The notes beneath the pieces were generated by a model. It made no database searches. It worked only from the letters and a program-made list of their open reading frames with translations, and was not told the origin of the DNA. Positions 42,372 through 54,913 of a stretch of 64,000 nucleotides of DNA are shown here, piece after piece. This DNA is from Acinetobacter rudis. GTDB taxonomy: Bacteria; Pseudomonadota; Gammaproteobacteria; Pseudomonadales; Moraxellaceae. The first letter of the stretch is position 1. Each line of letters opens with the position of its first letter. A program made the position numbers and the translations under genes. Location of the stretch: positions 124,001 through 188,000 of the forward strand of contig NZ_JAVIDR010000003.1 in the NCBI RefSeq assembly GCF_031157835.1. Reading direction: 5' to 3'.

Positions 42372-42401
42372 AATAGCATCCGTGCTTTTACTGATGCTAT
42401 T
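42372..42401 (+). terminator. Hairpin after cytochrome b561
   Basis: AATAGCATC and GATGCTATT pair around a 12-nt loop, followed only by TCATTCC. A weak terminator candidate. Confidence 0.4.
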
Positions 42402-42470
42402 CATTCCCCTACACGGCGCTTTCATGTAAAATCGTCGGCAATTTTATGACATTTTTTAGTGAGTCAGTTC

Positions 42471-43562
42471 ATGGGTTTTAATTGTGGCATCGTCGGCTTA
42501 CCAAACGTTGGTAAATCTACCCTTTTCAATGCATTAACTAAAGCTGCAATTGCTGCTGAAAACTTCCCATTTTGTACAATTGAGCCGAATACAGGAATTG
42601 TACCTGTACCAGATGAGCGTTTAGATAAACTCTCTGCAATAGTAAAACCACAACGAATTTTACCAACAACTATGGAATTCGTAGATATTGCGGGTTTAGT
42701 TGCTGGTGCATCTAAAGGTGAAGGTTTAGGTAACCAATTTCTAGCCAATATTCGTGAAACTGATGCAATTGCCCATGTTGTACGTTGCTTTGAAGATGAA
42801 AACGTTATCCATGTAAATGGTAAAATTGATCCATTAGATGACATTGCAACCATCAATACAGAGCTTGCACTTTCAGACTTAGAAACAGTAACTAAATCTC
42901 TAACTCGCTTAAGCAAAAGTGCAAAAGGTGGCGATAAAGAAGCTGTTGCGGTTAAAGCCGTACTAGAAACAATCTTACCTTTGCTTAATGAAGGTAAACC
43001 AGCCCGTGCAGCTGATCTTTCTGATGATGAGCGTAAACTCCTGCGTGGCTATGGTTTACTTACCCTCAAACCAACAATGTATATCGCTAACGTTGCTGAA
43101 GATGGCTTTGAAAACAACCCTCATCTAGATGCAGTACGTAAATTAGCTGAAGAAGAAAATGCTATTGTTGTACCTCTTTGCAACCAAATTGAAGCTGAAA
43201 TCTCTTTACTTGAAGAAGATGAACGTGCTGAATTTTTAGATGCAATGGGTATGCAAGAACCTGGTCTAAATGTCGTTATTCGTGCGGGTTATAGTCTTCT
43301 TGGTTTACAAACCTATTTCACGGCTGGTGTACAAGAAGTTCGCGCTTGGACTGTTAAAATTGGTGCAACTGCACCTCAAGCAGCAGGTGTTATTCACACT
43401 GATTTTGAGAAAGGCTTCATTCGTGCCGAATGTATTGCTTACAATGACTTTATCCAATTTAATGGTGAAGCTGGTGCCAAAGAAGCTGGCAAATGGCGCT
43501 TAGAAGGAAAAACATACATTGTTCAAGATGGTGATGTATTGCATTTCCGCTTTAATGTCTAA
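42471..43562 (+). CDS. ychF: Ribosome-binding ATPase YchF (Obg family)
   Basis: 363 residues from the ATG at 42471, the same length as E. coli YchF; an in-frame GTG at 42459 is not needed. The start [22 protein letters not shown] is the P-loop, followed by the switch [20 protein letters not shown] and the NVAEDGF segment that in this family replaces NKxD and gives ATP preference. The C-terminal TGS-like domain ends [11 protein letters not shown]. It is a conserved, widely found regulator of translation and stress response. Confidence 0.97.
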   Translation: MGFNCGIVGLPNVGKSTLFNALTKAAIAAENFPFCTIEPNTGIVPVPDERLDKLSAIVKPQRILPTTMEFVDIAGLVAGASKGEGLGNQFLANIRETDAIAHVVRCFEDENVIHVNGKIDPLDDIATINTELALSDLETVTKSLTRLSKSAKGGDKEAVAVKAVLETILPLLNEGKPARAADLSDDERKLLRGYGLLTLKPTMYIANVAEDGFENNPHLDAVRKLAEEENAIVVPLCNQIEAEISLLEEDERAEFLDAMGMQEPGLNVVIRAGYSLLGLQTYFTAGVQEVRAWTVKIGATAPQAAGVIHTDFEKGFIRAECIAYNDFIQFNGEAGAKEAGKWRLEGKTYIVQDGDVLHFRFNV

Positions 43563-43603
43563 GCACTACAGTAATGCCACTTTTCTAGTCGCATCACTTT
43601 AGT

Positions 43604-43636
43604 TAAAAAACACGCCTTTCAAAGGCGTGTTTTTTG
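43604..43636. terminator. Bidirectional terminator between ychF and the convergent lipoprotein gene
   Basis: AAAAAACACGCCTTT and AAAGGCGTGTTTTTT pair over 15 bp with a very short loop, with A/T runs on both sides. Confidence 0.9.
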
Positions 43637-43657
43637 TTCAACATAAGTCCAGCATCA

Positions 43658-44128
43658 TTAACCCGACTTGGGAGAGGTATTCCCTAAATTAGGTTGCGCT
43701 AAAGCATCTCTACACTGTGCTTTATCACGTTCATAATCTGCTTGTTTTTGACCAATATTACGTTCTTTATCCAATACTGCACGTGCCCAAACATCTAGAC
43801 TGGTTAATGCCTTACGACAAAGTGCATATTTACCCTCAGTCACCGAGTCTGTCATTTTGACATTAATTCTCCAATCTGTACTTAATTTTCGCACAGGTTG
43901 GCGCACCTGACTTTCAATTAAATTCAATTGCTTACGATAAACATAAGCATCCGCCTCATTGATCAACAACCATGCCTTGTTAGCATAAGTCGTTGCATCA
44001 TTACTCATTTTGGGTGCAGCCTTAATTTCAACCTTTTGCTGCTGCTCGTTCTGCCCACAGGCTTGTAAAAACATACTGCCAAATAACACCGCAGTAACAG
44101 CCACAAAACGCAATTGCAAAAGTTTCAT
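43658..44128 (-). CDS. Lipoprotein of unknown function
   Basis: 156 residues from the ATG at 44128, which begins a clear lipoprotein signal (KLLQLRFVAVTAVLFGSMFLQAC, lipobox LQAC); an upstream start at 44191 adds an implausible extension. The rest is helical and polar with two further Cys (YALCRKAL and KAQCRDAL) that may pair. No domain recognised. It is convergent with ychF. Confidence 0.78.
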   Translation of the reverse strand: MKLLQLRFVAVTAVLFGSMFLQACGQNEQQQKVEIKAAPKMSNDATTYANKAWLLINEADAYVYRKQLNLIESQVRQPVRKLSTDWRINVKMTDSVTEGKYALCRKALTSLDVWARAVLDKERNIGQKQADYERDKAQCRDALAQPNLGNTSPKSG

Positions 44129-44323
44129 GAGTATCACATCAATAATTAAACAATTGCTCACTATGCTATGCAATTCAGTTATAATTCTCAACCTGTTTAG
44201 TGACTGTTTACGAATTACTCATTGATTTAACACATAGAATTATTTTTTGTATTTTGTCATTGTATCAATAAGTTGCAACACAAATAGTTGTTATAAATAA
44301 CCCAATCAATTAACAGGTGTACG

Positions 44324-45073
44324 GTGTCACATCACACAAGTGCTGCAAATAATCGTGTTGCCCAATTTTGGCAAGGCGCTAAAGACAGCCAAGTCATTAT
44401 CTTTACTTATTTACCTGTATCATTTGCCTTTGGTGTTTCTGCTCAACAGTTTGGTTTTAGTGCATGGGAGGCTTTATTCCTTTCATGTACCATGTATGCA
44501 GGTGCCAGCCAATTTTTGGTGGTTGCCTTATTGGCCAGTGGCACTTCCATTTGGATGACTGCCCTTACTGTTATTGCACTTGATATCAGACATTTGCTCT
44601 ATGGTCCTGCATTAGTCAATCTCATACAAGACAAACTCAATTTAAAAACCACTGCACTTTGGTCATGGGGACTCACTGATGAAGTCTTTGCCAGTGGTAT
44701 GATTCAGTTATCACAACGCCGTCAACAATGGTCTGAAGCGTGGATGCTTGGCTTAAGTTTATTTAGCTGGTTATCTTGGAGCATGGGATCATTTTTAGGG
44801 GGAATTTTTGCAAACCAAATTCAGTACCTACCCGCTTTTCTACAAGCAGCCCTAGACTTCTTGTTACCAGCACTATTCCTAAGTTTCTTACTTGCTGCCT
44901 TTGAAAAAAAACATTACTTCGTTGTATCCGTTGTACTTTGCATTACAGGCCTAACTTGTTATCTACTTGGACTCTCCACAGCAATATTTGTTGGTATTAG
45001 TTCAGGAATTGTGGCTGGTCTTATTAAACATTATCTCATTGACCGAAATAAACCAACTGGTGAACATTCATGA
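44324..45073 (+). CDS. azlC: AzlC-family branched-chain amino acid exporter, large subunit
   Basis: 249 residues starting with GTG at 44324, with AGGTG a few bases upstream. Family motifs are YLPVSFAFGVSAQQFGFSAWEALFLSCTMYAGASQF and LDIRHLLYGPALV, across about seven membrane helices. With AzlD it forms an exporter of branched-chain amino acids (YgaZH-type). Its stop overlaps the AzlD start by 4 bp. Confidence 0.93.
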   Translation: MSHHTSAANNRVAQFWQGAKDSQVIIFTYLPVSFAFGVSAQQFGFSAWEALFLSCTMYAGASQFLVVALLASGTSIWMTALTVIALDIRHLLYGPALVNLIQDKLNLKTTALWSWGLTDEVFASGMIQLSQRRQQWSEAWMLGLSLFSWLSWSMGSFLGGIFANQIQYLPAFLQAALDFLLPALFLSFLLAAFEKKHYFVVSVVLCITGLTCYLLGLSTAIFVGISSGIVAGLIKHYLIDRNKPTGEHS

Positions 45074-45417
45074 ATATTGAAATTATCTTGGTAGGGATTA
45101 TTGTAGGGATTGCAAACTTCGCTTCACGCTTTGGTCCATTTTTTTTCATTCAAAAAATGCATAAAAAAAATGATCAAAGGGGGGCAATGTGGATCAAAAT
45201 TGCATTAGGTTCAATTGGAATTTCAGCAATCAGTGCGATGCTCGTTGTAGCGACGTTACCACCTCTTTTAGAAAACCCTGATAAAAGCTTTGCCATGTTA
45301 GCTGGATTCATTGTTTTAACTGTAATTTATTTTGCTTTTAAGAAAATTGTTGTGGCAACCTTAACCGCAGCATTGGTATATGGTTTGGTTTATACCTATA
45401 TGCCTGTTAGTTTTTAA
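45070..45417 (+). CDS. azlD: AzlD-family small subunit of the amino acid exporter
   Basis: 115 residues, four membrane helices. Starts ATGA overlapping the azlC stop, the usual coupling. The segment ANFASRFGPFFFIQKM and LGSIGISAISAMLVVATLPPLL are typical of the family. Partner of AzlC in amino acid export. Confidence 0.92.
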   Translation: MNIEIILVGIIVGIANFASRFGPFFFIQKMHKKNDQRGAMWIKIALGSIGISAISAMLVVATLPPLLENPDKSFAMLAGFIVLTVIYFAFKKIVVATLTAALVYGLVYTYMPVSF

Positions 45418-45434
45418 GCCGCAAAAAATAATGA

Positions 45435-45461
45435 GTAAAAAGAGGCTTAGCCCCTTTTTAC
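45435..45461. terminator. Bidirectional terminator between azlD and aspD
   Basis: TAAAAAG-A-GGC-TTA-GCC-C-CTTTTTA: a nearly perfect stem with one bulge on each side and A/T runs that fit both convergent transcripts. Confidence 0.75.
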
Positions 45462-45471
45462 TTCAACTCAA

Positions 45472-47130
<1,659 letters not shown>

Positions 47131-48837
47131 TTAGACCAATCCAACAATAACTGGCCCAAGCAAGGTTAAAAAAACATTTGCTAAAGCATAGGTAATCGCA
47201 AATGGAACCGTAGGAATAGAGTTTCCAGCTTTATCTAATACTGCACCAAAAGCTGGATTTGCACTTCGGGCACCCGCAAGAGCACCAGCAAAAACTGCAA
47301 CATTTTTATACTTCAACACATATCGAGCAAATAACATGCTCAGTATTAAGGGAACTATCGTCACAACCAAACCAATCAAGAAAAGAGATAAACCTTTGTC
47401 TTTGATCGTCTGAATAGCTTGTAGACCAGACTGCAAACCAACAGCAGCAACAAAACCGGCCAAACCTAAATCCCTTAATAATTGCGATGCTGCCAAAGGC
47501 ATATTACCGTGTAGCTGGTGACGATTATGTATCCAGCCAAAACATAAACCAGATACTAACGCCCCACCACCCGCACCAAGTGTCAGTGGGATTCCTGCAA
47601 TATGTACGGTTAATGCACCAATCAATAATCCAACAACAATACCTGCGGCATGTGTAGACCAGTCTGTTTTTAAACTGCTTGGTAAAATTTCTCCTGCCTC
47701 TTTAATGACTCGCTTCAAATCACTTTGGGTTCCATAAATCGTGACTATATCGCCGTATTGAAATATATGACCATTGGTTAACGAAACCTTTTCACCATTA
47801 TGTTTAATAGACAATATATAAATGCCATGCTTCAAATACGCTGGTGTGTTTTGTACTAAATCCCTTATAGAGCTACCAATATATTTAGAATTACGCAAAA
47901 TGACTTCAGCCGTTTCCATGACCAATTCCATGTCATCGGCAGACTGTAACTCAACGCCTATGAATGAACCACTTTCCACCACATCAGCATAGCGACCAAC
48001 CACTAAAACAATATCGTTCCGTTTTAAAGTAATTTCAGGTGTAATATCTAATAATTGGCCATTACGTTTGAGTTTTTCGATTGTAATCCGATTAGTTGCA
48101 TCATGGTGCTGCACACACAGTTCTAATTCTTGAATAGATTGCCCCTCAACCATTGGGCCAACTTGAAAGATACGACCAATAATCTCAGGCATTGCCATTG
48201 CCTGTTGTGGAGCCAACTCAACCGCCCCAGCCAACAATTCTGAATGTGCTAACAGTGCATCATCACGAATTTCACGTCCCATAAATTTGGGTAATATATT
48301 TGCACAAATGATAATTGCGCCCAATGAACCAAAAACATAGGTCACTGCATATCCAATTGCTACATTTGCCTGTAACTGCTGAACTTGAGCTGTAGGAAGG
48401 CCTAAATGCGATAGTGCATCACCAGCTGTACCAATGATTGCAGATTGTGTCATACCTCCTGCTGCCAATCCTGCAGCTAGTCCCTTATCTAAATTAAAAA
48501 GTCTAGCCATCAACCAAACTACGATCAGAGCACTTAATGCCATGAACATAGCCAGTAAAACCTCTTTAATTGAATTTGGACCAAGTGATTTAAAAAATTG
48601 CGGACCACTTTCAAAACCAACTGCATAAATAAATAAAGCAAATAACAATGCTTTAACACCAGGATCTATAGACACTCCAATTAAACTTAGTCCAACTGAC
48701 ACTAAAAGCGACCCAGCTACACCACCAAATTGAAATGTCCCAACCTGAAATTTTCCAATCCAAAAACCAATTGCAATGGATAGAAACAGTAAAATTTCAG
48801 GACTATGTTGTAATGTTCGTTGTAACCACTCCATCAA
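47131..48837 (-). CDS. aspT: Aspartate:alanine antiporter AspT
   Basis: 568 residues. N- and C-terminal membrane halves (about five helices each) flank a cytosolic region with two RCK_C/TrkA_C domains (about 215-375, segments QSIQELELCVQHHD and SSIRDLVQNTPAYL), the hallmark of the AspT family. Motif GGMTQSAIIGTAGDA and the late GALAGARSANPAFGA are the conserved pore segments. It exchanges external aspartate for alanine, so with AspD it generates proton motive force. First gene of the aspT-aspD unit. Confidence 0.93.
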   Translation of the reverse strand: MMEWLQRTLQHSPEILLFLSIAIGFWIGKFQVGTFQFGGVAGSLLVSVGLSLIGVSIDPGVKALLFALFIYAVGFESGPQFFKSLGPNSIKEVLLAMFMALSALIVVWLMARLFNLDKGLAAGLAAGGMTQSAIIGTAGDALSHLGLPTAQVQQLQANVAIGYAVTYVFGSLGAIIICANILPKFMGREIRDDALLAHSELLAGAVELAPQQAMAMPEIIGRIFQVGPMVEGQSIQELELCVQHHDATNRITIEKLKRNGQLLDITPEITLKRNDIVLVVGRYADVVESGSFIGVELQSADDMELVMETAEVILRNSKYIGSSIRDLVQNTPAYLKHGIYILSIKHNGEKVSLTNGHIFQYGDIVTIYGTQSDLKRVIKEAGEILPSSLKTDWSTHAAGIVVGLLIGALTVHIAGIPLTLGAGGGALVSGLCFGWIHNRHQLHGNMPLAASQLLRDLGLAGFVAAVGLQSGLQAIQTIKDKGLSLFLIGLVVTIVPLILSMLFARYVLKYKNVAVFAGALAGARSANPAFGAVLDKAGNSIPTVPFAITYALANVFLTLLGPVIVGLV

Positions 48838-49372
48838 TAAACCTATTATTTAAGTCACAAATCATAACTATAAGTTATGTATTGAGGCGTGAATAGAATC
48901 TTAAATTCGGTTTTTTTAGCATTAGATAGATAATTTAATGTGATTTTATAAAACAAAATAAAATAAAATAAATAAAAAATTTATTTTTTCATCAAGATAA
49001 GTTATCCACTCATCTTTAAAAATTAAAATAATAAATAAACACAAATACTAAGAAAAATAAAATATAAGATAAAAGTATTGTCATATTTTTAAAATACCAT
49101 TCAATATTTAAAAATGACTGAGTTAATGACTAAATTAATAATAAATTTTCACAAAAAACCCAATAAGCAAAGGATACAAGCAAATGATAAATAAAATATT
49201 TTTCAATAAACACAAACAAGCAATAGGAGTAAAAAAATCTAATACCATTAATTAATATTTTAAAATCATGTGAATAGTTATTTTTACATTAAATAAAATA
49301 CAAATTTAATTAAACCCTAATCAAAACCGCACCAAAATAAGCTTAAAAATAGAAAATATTATTGAGAAACGT
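48838..49372. other. AT-rich intergenic region between aspT and the porin gene
   Basis: About 535 bp, very A-rich, with short runs of AAAATAAAAT near 48950-48990 and no coding frame. It must hold the divergent promoters; one inverted repeat next to aspT (48863-48879) is listed separately. Confidence 0.55.
48863..48879. promoter_or_regulatory. Inverted repeat upstream of aspT, candidate operator
   Basis: CATAACT and AGTTATG with a 3-nt spacer, located 26-42 bp upstream of the aspT start. Perfect over 7 bp per arm. Confidence 0.45.
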
Positions 49373-50518
49373 ATGAAAAGAAAAAGTTTATATTTAAATA
49401 TTATGATTCTTTCTATATCAAATGGTATGTTAAATACAGCCCATGCAGAAATGGATATTATCAAAAAAGGGCAACTGACTGGTGACCTACTCTCACCTAT
49501 TCGTTTTCAGTTTGGTGGCCAACTTCGACCAGAATGGATTTTTAAATCAGGAGACCAACAGAAGTATCAACGTAATTTACATGACGGTGCAAGTCGCTTA
49601 CGTTTTACTTTAGACTACGAACTCAGCCCTGAAACCCTGTTAACTGGCTACTATGAGCTCGGTATTAATATTCCTAAAATATTAGGTTGGGAAGATCACT
49701 ATGTACCTAATGCCCCTTCTCATGATCGACGTCAAGCTTATATTGCAATTGAGGATTTAACTTTAGGTCGCTTAAGTTATGGCAAGCAATATGGTATGCA
49801 ATACTCAGTAATTGGGATAAAAAGTGATGTATGGGATAATGATGGTCTAGCAAGCCCAAGTTCCCTTGGAATTAATGGTGAGTATGATGGTGCAAGTACT
49901 CGTGTTAGAAATAGCCTCATGTACACCAAAAAGTTTGACCGTTTAAAACTCTACGCCAATATACTTTTCCCTGAGTCTTCAATTCCAAGTGCAGATGATT
50001 CCATCCGATATAAGCGTCAATCAGGAGCAGGTTTAGGTCTTGATTTTTCAATTAAACCTGATACCACACTGAGTGCAGCTTTTAGCAACACTAAAGCAAA
50101 AATTTATAACCTCACCGAAGAAAAACAGCTAAACCAACAGATTTTAGGCACTGCAATTACATTTAATCCGAATCAATGGTATCTCGTTGGAACTGCATCG
50201 TATTATCACAACTTTGTACCTACTCATCAGGAACCACAGCCACAAAATTATTTCTATGGCGATGGTTATGGCTTAGAAGCATTTGCTGGCTATAATTTTA
50301 AATTTGATCGCAATTATTTTTATGAATTACAACCCTATATTGCAGCAGATCGGCTAGTCTTAAACTCAACGGCTCAAGATAATGTTAACCATCAATTTAT
50401 TGGCCTCATCACCCAAGTAAACAAAGATATTAAGGTTTATACTGAGTACACTTTTGTTAATGCAAAAGATAAAAGTTTAAAAGATATGGCATATATCACA
50501 ATATATTATAGTTTTTAA
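49373..50518 (+). CDS. Outer-membrane porin
   Basis: 381 residues. A signal peptide ends ...NTAHA/EMD. The mature protein alternates amphipathic strands and ends with an aromatic residue (TIYYSF), as in porins of the Gram-negative porin family. Conserved segments are FGGQLRPEWIF, DGASRLRFTLDYEL, GRLSYGKQYGMQYS and DGASTRVRNSLMY. It is divergent from aspT-aspD, so a role in aspartate or other anionic solute uptake is possible but unproven. Confidence 0.87.
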   Translation: MKRKSLYLNIMILSISNGMLNTAHAEMDIIKKGQLTGDLLSPIRFQFGGQLRPEWIFKSGDQQKYQRNLHDGASRLRFTLDYELSPETLLTGYYELGINIPKILGWEDHYVPNAPSHDRRQAYIAIEDLTLGRLSYGKQYGMQYSVIGIKSDVWDNDGLASPSSLGINGEYDGASTRVRNSLMYTKKFDRLKLYANILFPESSIPSADDSIRYKRQSGAGLGLDFSIKPDTTLSAAFSNTKAKIYNLTEEKQLNQQILGTAITFNPNQWYLVGTASYYHNFVPTHQEPQPQNYFYGDGYGLEAFAGYNFKFDRNYFYELQPYIAADRLVLNSTAQDNVNHQFIGLITQVNKDIKVYTEYTFVNAKDKSLKDMAYITIYYSF

Positions 50519-50528
50519 ATCACACACC

Positions 50529-50558
50529 TTAACCCTAAGCCTCAAGACTTAGGGTTAA
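50529..50558. terminator. Terminator between porin and convergent gene
   Basis: TTAACCCTAAG and CTTAGGGTTAA form a perfect 11-bp stem with an 8-nt loop between two convergent genes. Confidence 0.7.
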
Positions 50559-50564
50559 GTCAAT

Positions 50565-51332
50565 CTAAGGTTTTACTGTACCGCTATATTGGTATGTGGA
50601 TGCAGTTTTTTTATAACGTAAGTATTTATTTTGTGGTGCATACTTTTGATCAAGAAGACGAATATCTACATATTGCAATTGAGGATCAACACGAATTAAA
50701 TATTCAGAAATAGTTCTCCGATCTGCAAGTTGAGGACTGTCATCTGGGTATGCGCCACAATAAAATGGTACAGATATATTTTTCAAACGTTGATTCTTGG
50801 TTTGAAAAATATCAGTAGATACTATTTTAGTGGTTGCTAAATGATATGCCGATATATTTGCAACTCCATCACAACTGCTTGCAACCGCTTGGGATAAAAT
50901 TAAGTATGTATCACGACCAGCAAGAGACGTTTGATATATTTCTCTAATGAGAGCATCTTCTTCAATCAATTGTGTTCGAGTACCTGATGCTGTTTGCCAC
51001 TGTGCTAAGTTAACAGACATACGCATTGTTCCACCACTGGACGTATCCATATGGTAAATTTTAATTTTGCGATCAGGGCTATAGTAAATGTCCAACATAT
51101 GTTTATCGACTAAAGCAGGAAATGTATAAGACCAGCTTTGAGGATCACGCTTCACCCTAGCACTGATCGCTTCAGCGATTTGACTATTATATTGATCCGC
51201 TTCGACTCGGCTGGTAATTTCTGCCTGATAATATTGTTTGATCAATTTATCTTCGAATTCTAACAAACTTTCAGCATGACCAATCATGGGCCAATAACAA
51301 GCAAATGCCAAAAGTGTTAATTTTATTTTCAT
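50565..51332 (-). CDS. Periplasmic protein of unknown function
   Basis: 255 residues from the ATG at 51332. An export signal ends ...MIGHA/ESL. The mature protein has a helical N-terminal part and beta-rich C-terminal part, with two cysteines (SSCDGVAN, FYCGAYPD). No domain was recognised. The gene lies between porin and ppsR and is probably transcribed alone. Confidence 0.75.
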   Translation of the reverse strand: MKIKLTLLAFACYWPMIGHAESLLEFEDKLIKQYYQAEITSRVEADQYNSQIAEAISARVKRDPQSWSYTFPALVDKHMLDIYYSPDRKIKIYHMDTSSGGTMRMSVNLAQWQTASGTRTQLIEEDALIREIYQTSLAGRDTYLILSQAVASSCDGVANISAYHLATTKIVSTDIFQTKNQRLKNISVPFYCGAYPDDSPQLADRRTISEYLIRVDPQLQYVDIRLLDQKYAPQNKYLRYKKTASTYQYSGTVKP

Positions 51333-51410
51333 CAAAATTCACTCTAAAAATACGGTCAGCCTCAAAACAATAAATGAATATGTTTGAAACTGACCGTCTA
51401 TTTTAATCCA

Positions 51411-52247
51411 TTAGCCAATCCGACGTTTTAAACCTGTCATTTGTAAAATACGTGTTGATATTTCTTCAATCGACATTTCTGACACATTCAGATATTTAAT
51501 CCCCTCTGAGATAAAAATACCTTCTACCGCACGAAGTTCCATTTGGCATTGACTAAAACTTGCATAACGGCTATTCGCCTTACGCTCTGTGCGAATAGCA
51601 ACTAAACGATCTGCATCAATCATGAGTCCAAATAGTTTGTTTTTGTGTGCCTTTAATACCTGAGGTAAGCGGTTATCATCTAAATCTTCCTCAGTTAGAG
51701 GATAATTCGCTACACGTATACCAAATTGCAATGACAGATAAATAGAGGTTGGGGTTTTACCAGAACGAGACACCCCAATTAAGATTAAATCAGCCTTATC
51801 ATAGTGCCGTGTTAATGCACCATCATCATTATCCAAAGCAAAGTGAACAGCATCAATTCTGGCTTTATAGTACTCAGAATCGGTAACCGCATGGGTCTGT
51901 CCGACTAAAGTTGTAGGCTGTGTTTCTAAGATATCAGATAATTTGCTAATTAATCCTTCAAAAACATCAAGATTCACTGCATTTGCTGTATTAATAATAT
52001 CGCGTACATAAGGGTCAACCAGCGTATCAAAAACCAGTGGTGGCTCACCATCAAGGTCCGCACAGCGATTGATATCAATCACTACTTCCATAGCAGCTTC
52101 TTCAGTCGTGATATATGGAATAATGCGAATATCAAATTCCACGTTTGGAAACTGCGCCAGGAGTGAATGACCTAAAGTTTCTGCTGTAATTGCGGTGCCA
52201 TCGGATATAAAAAATACGCTTCGCTTTATGAGTTTACTCTCTGACAT
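51411..52247 (-). CDS. ppsR: PEP synthetase regulatory protein (kinase/pyrophosphorylase)
   Basis: 278 residues, DUF299 family. The P-loop-like motif is DLILIGVSRSGKTPTSIYL, with RSVFFISDGTAITAETLGHSLLAQFP at the N-terminus. It phosphorylates PpsA with ADP and reverses this with phosphate. The gene is divergent from ppsA (157 bp between starts), the usual arrangement. Confidence 0.95.
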   Translation of the reverse strand: MSESKLIKRSVFFISDGTAITAETLGHSLLAQFPNVEFDIRIIPYITTEEAAMEVVIDINRCADLDGEPPLVFDTLVDPYVRDIINTANAVNLDVFEGLISKLSDILETQPTTLVGQTHAVTDSEYYKARIDAVHFALDNDDGALTRHYDKADLILIGVSRSGKTPTSIYLSLQFGIRVANYPLTEEDLDDNRLPQVLKAHKNKLFGLMIDADRLVAIRTERKANSRYASFSQCQMELRAVEGIFISEGIKYLNVSEMSIEEISTRILQMTGLKRRIG

Positions 52248-52404
52248 TAAAAATTCTCCCCAAACATTTGTCTTAGCGATATATAATCTTTATAGTAAAC
52301 CCATCTTACATGACTGTCGCTTAGTAATCATATATCACTAAGTCTATTTGCTAAATTTTCATGCCAAGATATTGATTAATATCTGCATAAGTGGAGTAAC
52401 AACT

Positions 52405-54783
52405 TTGGAAGCACGCGTTATCGGTCTGGAAAAACTAGGGAAACACGACGTTGAGATCGTGGGTGGTAAAAACTCTTCACTTGGAGAAATGATCAGTCAC
52501 CTAGCGAATGCTGGTGTTTCTGTTCCAGGTGGCTTTGCAACGACCGCAGATGCTTATCGTGAATTTCTTGAACAAAGTGGCTTGAATGCACGCATTCAAG
52601 CTGAATTAAATCAACTTAATGTTGATGATGTAGATGCTTTAGCTATCTCAGGTGCTAAAATTCGCCAATGGGTTGTAGAAACTCCACTGACTGCGGCCTT
52701 GGAAAAAGAAGTGCGTGATGCATTTAATGACTTAGCTAAAGGCAACCCTGATATTGCAGTTGCTGTTCGTTCATCTGCAACAGCAGAAGATCTTCCAGAT
52801 GCATCTTTTGCTGGTCAACAAGAAACTTTCTTAAATATTCGCGGTATTGATAATGTCTTAATCGCAATTAAAGAAGTTTTCGCCTCTCTTTATAACGACC
52901 GCGCTATTGCCTATCGTGTGCATCAAAACTTTGCTCACGACATTGTTGCTTTATCTGCTGGTGTTCAACGCATGGTACGCTCAGAAACGGGTGCTGCTGG
53001 TGTAATGTTTACCCTAGATACAGAAACAGGTTTCCGTGATGCAGTCTTTATTACTGCATCTTATGGTTTGGGTGAAATGGTGGTACAGGGCGCGGTAAAC
53101 CCTGATGAATTTTACGTTTCTAAGCCATTACTTAAAGCAGGCAAACATGCTGTTTTACGTCGTAATCTCGGTTCAAAACATCAAAAAATGATTTACAGCA
53201 ATAGTGGTAGTGCTGGTAAATCAGTGACTATTGTTGATGTTGAAAAAGTTGATCGTCAACAATTTGCGCTTAATGATCAAGAACTCCAAGAGCTTGCTAA
53301 ACAAGCTTTAATCATCGAAAACCACTATCAAGCACCGATGGATATCGAGTGGGCAAAAGATGGTGACGATGGCAAAATTTATATCGTTCAAGCACGTCCT
53401 GAAACAGTTAAAAGTCGTGAAAATGTTGGCACAATGGAACGTTACCTCCTTAAACAAAAAGGTAGCGTAATTTGCGAAGGCCGTTCAATTGGTCAACGTA
53501 TTGGTGCAGGTAAAGTCCGTATTGTGACTTCAATTAAAGAAATGAACAAAGTTCAACCTGGTGATGTGCTTGTGTCTGACATGACTGACCCAGATTGGGA
53601 ACCAGTAATGAAGCGTGCTGCTGCGATTATTACTAACCGTGGTGGTCGTACTTGTCACGCAGCGATCATCGCACGTGAACTTGGTGTACCTGCGATTGTT
53701 GGTTGTGGTAACGCAACAGAAGTACTTACAGATGGACAAGAAGTAACTGTTTCTTGTGCTGAAGGTGATACTGGGTTTATTTATGAAGGTGCTTTAGATT
53801 TTGAAGTACAACGTAATACAATTGACTCAATGCCGAACCTTCCATTTAAAGTCATGATGAACGTTGGTAACCCTGACCGTGCATTTGACTTTGCTCAAAT
53901 TCCAAATGCGGGTATTGGTCTAGCTCGTCTTGAGTTCATTATTAACCGTATGATCGGTGTTCACCCTAAAGCTTTACTCAACATTGATAGCCTACCACGT
54001 GAAACTCGTGCTGCTGTTATGGCGCGTACTGCTGGTTATGCTTCTCCAATTGAATTCTATGTTGAGAAATTAGTTGAAGGTATTTCTACTTTAGCTGCGG
54101 CATTTGCTGACAAACCTGTCATCGTTCGTATGTCTGACTTTAAGTCAAACGAATATGCAAACTTGATCGGTGGTAAGCTATACGAACCTGAAGAAGAAAA
54201 CCCAATGCTTGGTTTCCGTGGTGCTAGCCGCTACGTTTCTGATAACTTCCGCGATTGCTTCGAATTAGAATGCCGTGCCTTGAAAAAAGCACGTGATGAA
54301 ATGGGTCTAACTAACATCCAAATCATGATTCCATTTGTTCGTACAGTTTCAGAAGCGAAACGCGTGATTGAACTTCTTGCACAAAATGGTCTTAAACGTG
54401 GCGAAAATGGCCTCAAAGTGATCATGATGTGTGAACTTCCTACAAACGCATTGTTGGCTGAACAGTTCCTTGAGCACTTTGATGGTTTCTCAATTGGTTC
54501 AAATGACTTAACTCAGTTAACACTGGGCTTAGACCGTGACTCTGGTATTGTTTCTCACCTCTTTGATGAACGTGATGCTGCTGTGAAAGCACTTCTTTCA
54601 ATGGCAATTCATGCTTGTCGTAAAGCAGGTAAATATGTAGGTATCTGTGGTCAAGGTCCTTCTGACCATCCTGATCTTGCTAAATGGCTTATGGAACAAG
54701 GCATTGAATCAGTATCTTTAAACCCTGACTCAGTACTTGAAACTTGGTTCTTTCTTGCAGAAGAAAAGACTAAACAAGCATAA
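52405..54783 (+). CDS. ppsA: Phosphoenolpyruvate synthase (TTG start)
   Basis: 792 residues if it starts with the TTG at 52405, exactly the E. coli PpsA length; GTGGAG lies about 9 bases upstream. A start at 52348 would add 19 residues without support. The N-terminal ATP-grasp domain is visible ([33 protein letters not shown]). The phosphohistidine domain has [15 protein letters not shown] with catalytic His, and the PEP-binding barrel ends with [10 protein letters not shown]. It makes PEP from pyruvate and ATP for gluconeogenesis on organic acids. Confidence 0.96.
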   Translation: MEARVIGLEKLGKHDVEIVGGKNSSLGEMISHLANAGVSVPGGFATTADAYREFLEQSGLNARIQAELNQLNVDDVDALAISGAKIRQWVVETPLTAALEKEVRDAFNDLAKGNPDIAVAVRSSATAEDLPDASFAGQQETFLNIRGIDNVLIAIKEVFASLYNDRAIAYRVHQNFAHDIVALSAGVQRMVRSETGAAGVMFTLDTETGFRDAVFITASYGLGEMVVQGAVNPDEFYVSKPLLKAGKHAVLRRNLGSKHQKMIYSNSGSAGKSVTIVDVEKVDRQQFALNDQELQELAKQALIIENHYQAPMDIEWAKDGDDGKIYIVQARPETVKSRENVGTMERYLLKQKGSVICEGRSIGQRIGAGKVRIVTSIKEMNKVQPGDVLVSDMTDPDWEPVMKRAAAIITNRGGRTCHAAIIARELGVPAIVGCGNATEVLTDGQEVTVSCAEGDTGFIYEGALDFEVQRNTIDSMPNLPFKVMMNVGNPDRAFDFAQIPNAGIGLARLEFIINRMIGVHPKALLNIDSLPRETRAAVMARTAGYASPIEFYVEKLVEGISTLAAAFADKPVIVRMSDFKSNEYANLIGGKLYEPEEENPMLGFRGASRYVSDNFRDCFELECRALKKARDEMGLTNIQIMIPFVRTVSEAKRVIELLAQNGLKRGENGLKVIMMCELPTNALLAEQFLEHFDGFSIGSNDLTQLTLGLDRDSGIVSHLFDERDAAVKALLSMAIHACRKAGKYVGICGQGPSDHPDLAKWLMEQGIESVSLNPDSVLETWFFLAEEKTKQA

Positions 54784-54796
54784 GAAAACATGATAC

Positions 54797-54828
54797 AAAA
54801 GACCCATTCATGTAATGGGTCTTTTTTT
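54797..54828 (+). terminator. Terminator after ppsA
   Basis: AAAAGACCCATT and AATGGGTCTTTT pair over 12 bp with a 5-nt loop, followed by a T-run. Confidence 0.9.
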
Positions 54829-54913
54829 TAATGCTTTTAAATGTCATCGTTGCACTTTAAGCCTTACAATACCCCTTAAAGATTTAGACATACGTTTTAG
54901 AGATTAGAGTCTT

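Noticed and set aside
48950..48990. AAAATAAAAT tandem pattern as a possible satellite
   Set aside because: Short and imprecise, in a very A-rich region; no regular unit over more than a few copies.
52348..52404. N-terminal extension of ppsA
   Set aside because: The TTG at 52405 has a ribosome-binding site and gives exactly the 792-residue family length.
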